From the NCBI RefSeq assembly GCF_003945595.2, contig NW_024104096.1, positions 2,165,501 through 2,229,500 of the forward strand: a DNA stretch of 64,000 nt, read 5' to 3'. The notes below the pieces were generated by a model that saw nothing but the letters and a program-made list of their open reading frames with translations, did no database searches and had not been told where the DNA came from. How positions within the stretch are numbered: position 1 is the stretch's first letter; each line of letters opens with the position of its first letter. This document shows, piece by piece, positions 56,901-64,000 of this stretch. The position numbers were made by a program, and so were the translations under genes. The DNA comes from Pipra filicauda (taxonomy: Eukaryota; Chordata; Aves; Passeriformes; Pipridae).

Positions 56901-59900
56901 AGATTTAGCAAACAGCACGGAAATTTTAGAAAAGATGTAATATAAAATTATCTGGAAAACCTGATCATCAGTAACTCTTTTCTAATAAAAGTAAAAAATG
57001 AAAGTAACCTCCACATTAGGATTTTATATTTCATATTTGAAAATCTGGAAAACTCAGGAAATTAACTGATAAAAGTTAATGGGACGTACAAGATCAAGAA
57101 CGGATAAGCAGATCAAAAAGGACAATGAGTAAAATCAGGAGGACTACAAAAAGGGAGAAACCCCCACTGATCAGTGAAACAAAATAGTATTTTAAGTTTC
57201 AATAGCATTTAAGTATTTCAGATCTACATTAAAAACACAAGGAAAGAAGTAGAGCTGCCCTGTAGAAAGAATCAGGTAATACATTTTTTATTTAACCTCA
57301 ATGAAAGTGTTGATGTTTACATGGAGACAGTGTTACAATCAATATTGAGAAGAATATAAACATTACCATAAATGTTAAAGCAAATTCAGTAAGAGCTGAA
57401 TATTGTCATACAAATCTTTGACAGATCTGACACATAAAATCAAAGGAAAACTGCAATTTCTTTTTTTTTTTAGGGGGACAGATGTCTACAAAGTTGGTCA
57501 TAAAGCAAAGATGACTGCTCTGTAAAATGACCTGCAGTAAGGATGAATGAGTGAACAAGTTTGGCATGTAGATAATAGTATAGACTTATGCACAAATGGA
57601 CAACTTTATTGCACAGTTTTCAACATCACTCACAGCTGCTGCTGCCATATTGGTCTCCTCCCATGTCTAAAGACAGGCTGCTTTTAAAGAGTTTGAAAGA
57701 GTTGACCAGTAAATGGCATGAAAAATATGGTGTCCTGGCACTTTTATATGAACCAGCCAGAGTTGCTTCTGCATTCATTTGTTAGTCCTCCAAACCATAG
57801 GTCAGCATTTAGGACTTCATAATTCATGCATTCATGAAAATGTGGTAAGAAAATGTAATAATTTTGTTCTAAGAAAATGAAAATATGCACAAATCTACAT
57901 GCAACAACTGACCTGTTAATCTGCAACTGTAAGAGAAAAACAGATAAAAAAAAAAAGAGATTGAAGAAAAAGAACACAAAGGGAGACAGTGTAGGTTTAC
58001 CAATGGTAAATAATGCCAGACCCAAACGATAGTTCTCCTCTGTAACTATTTTTCTAGACAAGACAATACAATTCACCCCTAATTTCTTCTGAGACATCAC
58101 GGATTAGTAACAACTAGTTCCAGGTGAAAAAGGAACAAGCTACGACTGATAATACAATTATTTACTTTGAAAGGGGAAGACAAGCTGGAGTGAATATATG
58201 CGAAGTTTCTATGAAAATCAGCTTAAAGACTCCCAATTTTTATTTTCTGACCTTGAAACAAAGAGGAATTTCATCTAAGACAACGTTCAAAATCATGTTT
58301 TACATCTTTATAATAAGATTGTCTATTATAAGCTGGTGAAACAGAGCACTGGAAAGCAACAGACAAGGAAAAGGACGTGAAAGCACTGGTTGATCACAGG
58401 ATGACTCAGAGCCACTATGATTTAACAATTAAAGAAGAAGACAAATACAGTCCAGAACATACAAGATGACTCATTTCCATGGAAATATTCTGATTTTAAA
58501 GGTCTAATTAGAAAGATATTACATGACTTTGATCAACTAGGCTGAGGAAAAATCAGTCCAGAACAGAATGGGTGTAAGAGACAGTTAATAGCATCATTAG
58601 AACGAATTATTTGTTTCACAAGTGCAGAGTAAAAGAGTTTAGCTTTGTTAGCCTGACAAAATGAAAGAAGATGCTGTGCCTGTTGTCTTTAAAAAAAGCA
58701 GAGACATCTAGAGTAATATAAGCAAATAGCCAGCATGAGTACAAGGACAAATAGGGCATTAGTCAACAGCAAAAATGCAGACTTAAAAGTATGCAAATGT
58801 TTCCTAGAGTTTATAAAAGAGAGGACAGGATAGTTTTTAGGCACTACGGACACACAAATATTTACCTACTCTTGAGAGGGTATTCAAAAGCTTTCTAATA
58901 GAATTACATAATGCAGTAAAAAAAGTTTTATTTCTCCATTTTAAAAGAAGTGTCTAAAATTCCTTTTAAGAACTCAAGAATTTCCTGATTAAAGGAATTT
59001 TTGAACTTTCTACTTCTACTTACATCACCAGTATATAGTTAATATAACTATTATATATAAATATAGTGAGTTAACTCTCACTAAGAAGAAAAAGTTAAAA
59101 AACCTATAGTGTCACGGTAGATTCAAAAGCAATGATAAAATTGAGCATGGACATTGTATTATCTGTTTGAGAAATAAATTTTTTGGAAACATGCTGGACA
59201 CATGTAAGAGCTGCAGGCAACAAACTTGAAAACTGGGCCACTTATTTAATGTAGACACCTGTTTTAGAAAGTTTAGAATTAATGTCTAAAAATAAAACAA
59301 ATAAACACAGATCTCAGAGAGAAAAATAAAAAAATGAAGACAGACATATTTCTATTGCTTCTTACTATTTGTTCTTAAAATTGAAGAGATCTTCAGCACT
59401 AAACTTACAAAAGCTGTCTCCTATACTGTGTGATGGTCATGACAGCAATATTGGTCACAGGTAACTACTGACATCCAGACGAACGCTCCTAAAATAGAAT
59501 CAATAAAAACAGAATCACCCTAATCACTACCCTACCACTCCTAAACAAGCCTACCAGATCTACTATACCTGAAATAGAATATAAAATTAAGATATCTTTA
59601 ATTTGTAGTAGGATCAATAGTAGCACTACTGGGTAACCTCATGGCTCTGAATAAAAGGTAATAATAAAAGTCGTTTCATTACACTGTTGGGTCAGCTAGC
59701 AATCTCCTATACAATCAGGCTGCACCTATAGGGGCATAATATTTAACTGTGATGATGTGGTGACTTCAAAGAAAGACTTTGTAGCAACTTGAGTATCAGT
59801 TTAAACAGGTGATTCTGCGAAAGCTTCAGAAAACACGGTGAATCTGCAGACAACCTCAAACATTATTGCCTCAGTAGATATAATGTAAGAAAAAGCATGA

Positions 59901-62900
59901 GGAACCACACTTGTAAATGACTTACCACTGACAATTTGTTAGTATATTTTTGTGTATTTCAAAACTCCACATGAGCAATCCCAGTTTAAAATTTCCAAGT
60001 TTTACCATTTTATGGCAATGTACCTTTTGCCTAAATGTTGTCTACATAAAAAACCCCACTGTAAAGCACAACAGAAAGCAATAATGAGGGAACAACATTA
60101 TATCAATCGGATATAAAACACAATATGATTTATTATAATGTTAATTATTAGGTTTTTCAGACAGCACTACATGACTGCTTCAATTTAGGGCTCCTTATTG
60201 CAAGTCAAGCAGAGTTTGCAATGGACTTGCCATAATGCAAAGAGTTATGCCAGAAAATGCATAAAATTCATCCTCCTAGGAACCCCTAAGAGTTCTTAAG
60301 GGTGGCTTTTGAGTTTTCAACTGGAATTTACTGAGTTTTTGGGGAAGATCCTTGAAGTCTTAAAGGATTTTGGACACACTCCAAAATTCACACTGTAACT
60401 TTCCGTTGTTTTTCTGTGGACCCCCAGAGACTCACTGCAGCTTCATTTTTAAAAAGGATGGCTTCTGGCAGTGCGCTCTACAGGAAGACTCACCCTATTA
60501 GGAGTTTGGTTCACTGGGCCCTTCAGGGATGCATTAGCTCCTAGAAATACTGCATTTTCCTCTGAGCAGCCTGCAATGAAGGAGTATTTTTCCTTTTTAT
60601 TTAGAAGCTCAATTCATCTTCAGGCATTAAATATGCAAAATTTTTCTGGAAAGATGATAAACATATTCAATTTTATTACATTGATGAGACTGTTGTCTTA
60701 GTAGTTGCAGATGCACTCAGAGGATGGGATGGACTTCTGCTAAACTGTTAGAATTTTAAAATATAAAGACACAAGAAATGATCGCATGAGCTATGTGGAA
60801 CATTCAGCTACATAATTACAAAGCTATCATCATGGATCTTAGGAGTGGCATCATAATTATACAGAATACCTAACTAACCAAATGCCTTCTACAGCTGATT
60901 GACCACCAAATTCAAATATACATAAATATTAGCAGTTCAGAAAATGCAGTAGTGAATTCTGACTTGGGTAAACTGGCACACATGAGTTTTTTGCTATGAC
61001 AATTTTTAATTTTTTTTTTGAACTACATGAATTGTGTTAATGTAGTTAATGTAGGCCTCATAACAGTCTTCCTGCATAGCTTCATAATTATAATATATAG
61101 GAAAATATTACGAATGAGAACAAAGAGAATATTTCCCAGCAATCAGACATAAAGTGTTAACAAAGATATTTCTAAAGTCGGAGAAGCACAATTTAATTAA
61201 AAAAAGAGGGGCTAATAGGTGGCTTATGTGCATAAGAAAATTCACTCTGTACTAAACAAAATTCATATGCATTTTAATAGAGTGCAGTACATACAATTAC
61301 AGATTTTTATGATTTTCCTAAAGCCTTAGGTAATTTGTGTGTATCCATTTATGAGTACAGAGTGATATAACCATTAGGTAATACAGTAATTCAAAGTGAT
61401 TGAATATTACAACTATTTAATTATAGTAGGTGATAGGATTTCTAATTTGACTGACATGGTATTCACACTTAGTTAAGTTAGACAAATATAAAGTTCATTT
61501 AATAACATAAGTGGGAATGTAGTGAAAAAGATTAATTCAGAAATTTTTAATAATATTTTGATATAATTTTCCTGAGGCAAAGTGAGCTTCTAAATTGCAT
61601 ATAATGTACGTAAGTCCAAGTATTAAGTGTTTTTCTGGTGCTGCCTTTTCATAAAGATTACTGCAAAGAAATGCTGACATTGCTACTCGACAACTATTGA
61701 AACATTGCCCCTCTCTGATATTGAAGGAAAGCTGAAACTGCTGAAAAGAGTTTTAGCATTTTGGGTCTTTTAGGAAGTGAATTTAAACTTTCCACAACAT
61801 GAAATCACTCAGTATTCTGCAGATTTTGAATCATTTGGATATTATCCTCAAGAACGATCCCTCTTGCCTATAGTCATTAAACAATTCAGATCCAGCATTA
61901 CTCTTGCAAGACACAACTTGGGCAAGGCACACATTTCTAGAAGCAGATGCAAGATCACTACATTCCTTTGCTTTGTTATATAGAGACAGTTAAGTATTTG
62001 AAAAACAAAAGCAGTAAGATTGCCTTTTCTTTAGTTCATGTATGCATAGTCACACCTTCCTTCACTCTATTACAGGATACAAGTTCACTATTCTCACAAC
62101 AGTCAAGAAAGTACATGTCCTCAAGAGAAGCAAATACAATTTCTTCTTCTGTTCCAAAACTCTTTTTTCCATTTTGAGAAATGATATATTTTAGTCTCCA
62201 ACTTGTCAAAAGAATAATTTGCTTCCTGAATTTCAGCCACTCAATAAATTTATTAGCTTCTACAGTAAAGTCAGAAAGTATGTGTCGTGAAAAGAAACGT
62301 AAAAAAAGTGAATGAAGTAACAATAGTTACATCAGCAAGAGACAGGTTCTGAGTCACAGACATGTATTCACATCTGGATGAAAGTACTCAAGTCCCTCCA
62401 GCTGCTTGGTGGTAAAGTGGATCAATGATGGCAAGTGACATTTTAAGAGAATTCTTATAATTGAGATGTTGAGTATGAAAAAGACACACTCTACTACTGT
62501 CAGTGCCTGAAGTTCTGAGTAGCTGCTACTCCCCAAAGCTCCCATGCAAAATCATATCCCTGCTCCGTAAGTCTCACACACATCTTCAGGATTCTGACAC
62601 ACCCAGCGTAGACGCAAAGGCAAGATACTGAGCTCAGTATGAATATGAAATGTTAGTCAAAATTTCACCTTTAAAGTTCAGTTCTGGCCAAATGCTGTGC
62701 TGAACACCTAGTTAGACTAAAACTGTGGATTTGGTACATATATTTGTGTATCAAGAAAGAGACCATAAATATTAAATGAATTTATCCAAGGCTACATTTA
62801 CATGAGATAATTATCAGCACTAGTGGGTCTCAATTTGTGCCACAGTGGTGATGCGAGCCTTTGTTTCTGTCTTAATTTCTTGAGAATTGGACTGAAAAAG

Positions 62901-64000
62901 AAGAGAGAAAATGAGTCCACCTGGAAAGTAAGTTGTCAGTTCATTAAGAATAGCACCCTTTTCCAAGCCATTCTATTTTTTGGTTATATATAGAAAATGA
63001 GTATTGCTGAGGAATAGTATATTCTCCAATTCCCTTTCTAAAGAAAGAATACAAGTTGTTTTTCTTGCAAATAATATATTTGCACACATGTTTTCACCAA
63101 AAATCTAGAGTAACAAGGAAGCTCTGAAAATAAAACTGTGGGATATGTACACAGGTACATTGTATGTTTAGTTCATGTGAAAATCTGTGGTGTTTGTCTT
63201 TTAGTTCAGCCAGAAAGCATTCAGAGCCAAAGAGAAGTCTTTTACCCCCAGCTGAATCACATGTACTTTCATTGTTCTCATCACAGATTACTAATTTATC
63301 TGGACAAACTTCTGTTCTAATAAGAGCTTAGGGACTATGCATCTTGATTCATTCTACTAAGTTTTTCTAACAGTTTTGTCACAGAGTTATGTGAAAATAT
63401 TTGCTAGCATTACCCACAGCATCCACAGTAAAATCCAATAAAAATCATAATGGAAGTGAGGTCTGAGTGAACCTGCCATCAGAACATGTCTCCACCAATC
63501 TACTGATCACTTTATATTCCTGTGAGTTGAAGAAGGTTGGAAGAAACCTAACTCTTATTTTTTAATGTTTTACAGATGTTAAGAAACCACCTAGGCACGT
63601 GTACAATTTTTTTCTTTGTTACCACAAAAATAGTCACTTGACATATTTTAAGTAATTTCATTTCTAAAAGCTGACTAATGATGATTCCAATTAGGATTTT
63701 AAAATACTACACATATTATCAGTACTTGTCATCAATGATCTCTAACTTGAAAACTCATAGTTTGTATTGGGTGAGGATGGTATAATATACTTGGGGCAGT
63801 ATGCACTCTATCGGTCTCACTCCAGTGAATGCCTTTGAGTTGAGACACCAAGATTTCTTACATAGTGAATGAATGCAGCTGAGGTCTGAACTAAGCTCAG
63901 GAGAAGCATCCCCTCATTCCCATTCAGTGATTGCTGAGAATGAGGATTCCTAATATAATGTGATAGATTTCTGATATAATAGATTCCTTTAAATACTCAG
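50973..64000. other. 5' part of ADGRA1 locus: intron or upstream sequence, no proven exon
   Basis: I searched the minus strand for donor-like sites preceded by open frames ending in phase 0. Only the 34-nt candidate at 51260-51227 was tolerable. Sites near 52.6, 58.0, 59.4 and 59.9 kb were examined and dropped. No Ig, hormone-receptor or LRR domain exon of the ADGRA family was recognised. A somewhat GC-richer patch lies at about 52980-53330. Confidence 0.6.
51227..51260 (-). CDS. Candidate 34-nt upstream exon of ADGRA1
   Basis: The minus strand has a good donor (ACG then GTAAGA) after 51227 and a usable acceptor (GTCTCTTTAAATCAG) before 51260. Read so that it ends in phase 0, as exon 50972 requires, it is open and encodes SALMDPLAGT after one leading base, including an internal ATG. 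A stop lies in this frame a few bases upstream of the acceptor, so the exon cannot be much longer. I do not recognise the peptide, and chance is a real alternative. Confidence 0.3.

Noticed and set aside
57744..58100. 118-codon minus-strand open frame, with an embedded exon-like piece (acceptor TTACAG, donor GTAAAC near 58.0 kb)
   Set aside because: Low-complexity Phe-rich translation, no ADGRA-like residues, and its end phase does not connect to the known exons.
59401..59510. Exon-like segment with a good acceptor (TTCTATTTTAG) and donor (GTAAGT)
   Set aside because: All three frames contain stops.
59920..60070. Donor-like site and upstream TTTACAG acceptor
   Set aside because: Frames between them are closed or give no recognisable domain.
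62354..62660. Minus-strand peptide-like stretches (e.g. RWVCQNPEDVCETYG)
   Set aside because: Cys spacing does not fit the hormone-receptor domain of ADGRA proteins, and no splice sites frame it.
1..64000. Bacterial or viral gene clusters, CRISPR arrays, tRNA or rRNA genes
   Set aside because: None seen. Composition, introns and repeat types are those of a vertebrate chromosome.

Overview
The window is vertebrate nuclear DNA, most likely avian. It is AT-rich and consists almost entirely of introns. It carries several CR1 LINE fragments, two of them 3' ends of the bird type, along with retroviral LTRs and decayed MIR-like SINEs. There is no bacterial-style gene packing, and no rRNA, tRNA or CRISPR array was seen.

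One gene is recognisable: ADGRA1 (formerly GPR123), an adhesion G-protein-coupled receptor of subfamily A, on the minus strand. Seven coding exons can be placed with GT-AG splice sites and continuous reading phase: 50972-50765, 49828-49620, 40758-40631, 39736-39613, 31194-31049, 6827-6732 and 3606-2385. From the Met encoded by the last codon of exon 49828-49620, which corresponds to the start of the human protein as I recall it, the spliced frame encodes 572 residues: seven transmembrane helices and a cytoplasmic tail of about 263 residues ending in the PDZ ligand ETTV. The two upstream exons add at least 138 extracellular residues that look like the membrane-proximal GAIN/GPS region, with a degenerate GPS. 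A 34-nt candidate exon at 51260-51227 would extend this further. The true 5' end was not found.

Layout: 1-2384 is 3' UTR and downstream sequence. 2385-6827 holds the last two exons. 6828-31048 is a 24-kb intron with MIR-like SINEs, an old antisense CR1, microsatellites and inverted repeats. 31195-39612 is an intron with two plus-strand LTR elements, both antisense to the gene, one of them a textbook solo LTR with a perfect 6-bp target duplication (37321-37716). 40759-49619 is an intron with a CR1 ORF2 fragment. 50973-64000 has no exon I can prove.

No new multi-gene system is visible. The points most worth checking are the ancestral-like extracellular extension of ADGRA1 with its eroded GPS, the phase-symmetric exon that encodes TM4, the solo LTR with tandem CCAAT repeats, the LTR near 33.6 kb that seems flanked by internal retroviral sequence on both sides, and several perfect inverted repeats in the introns.
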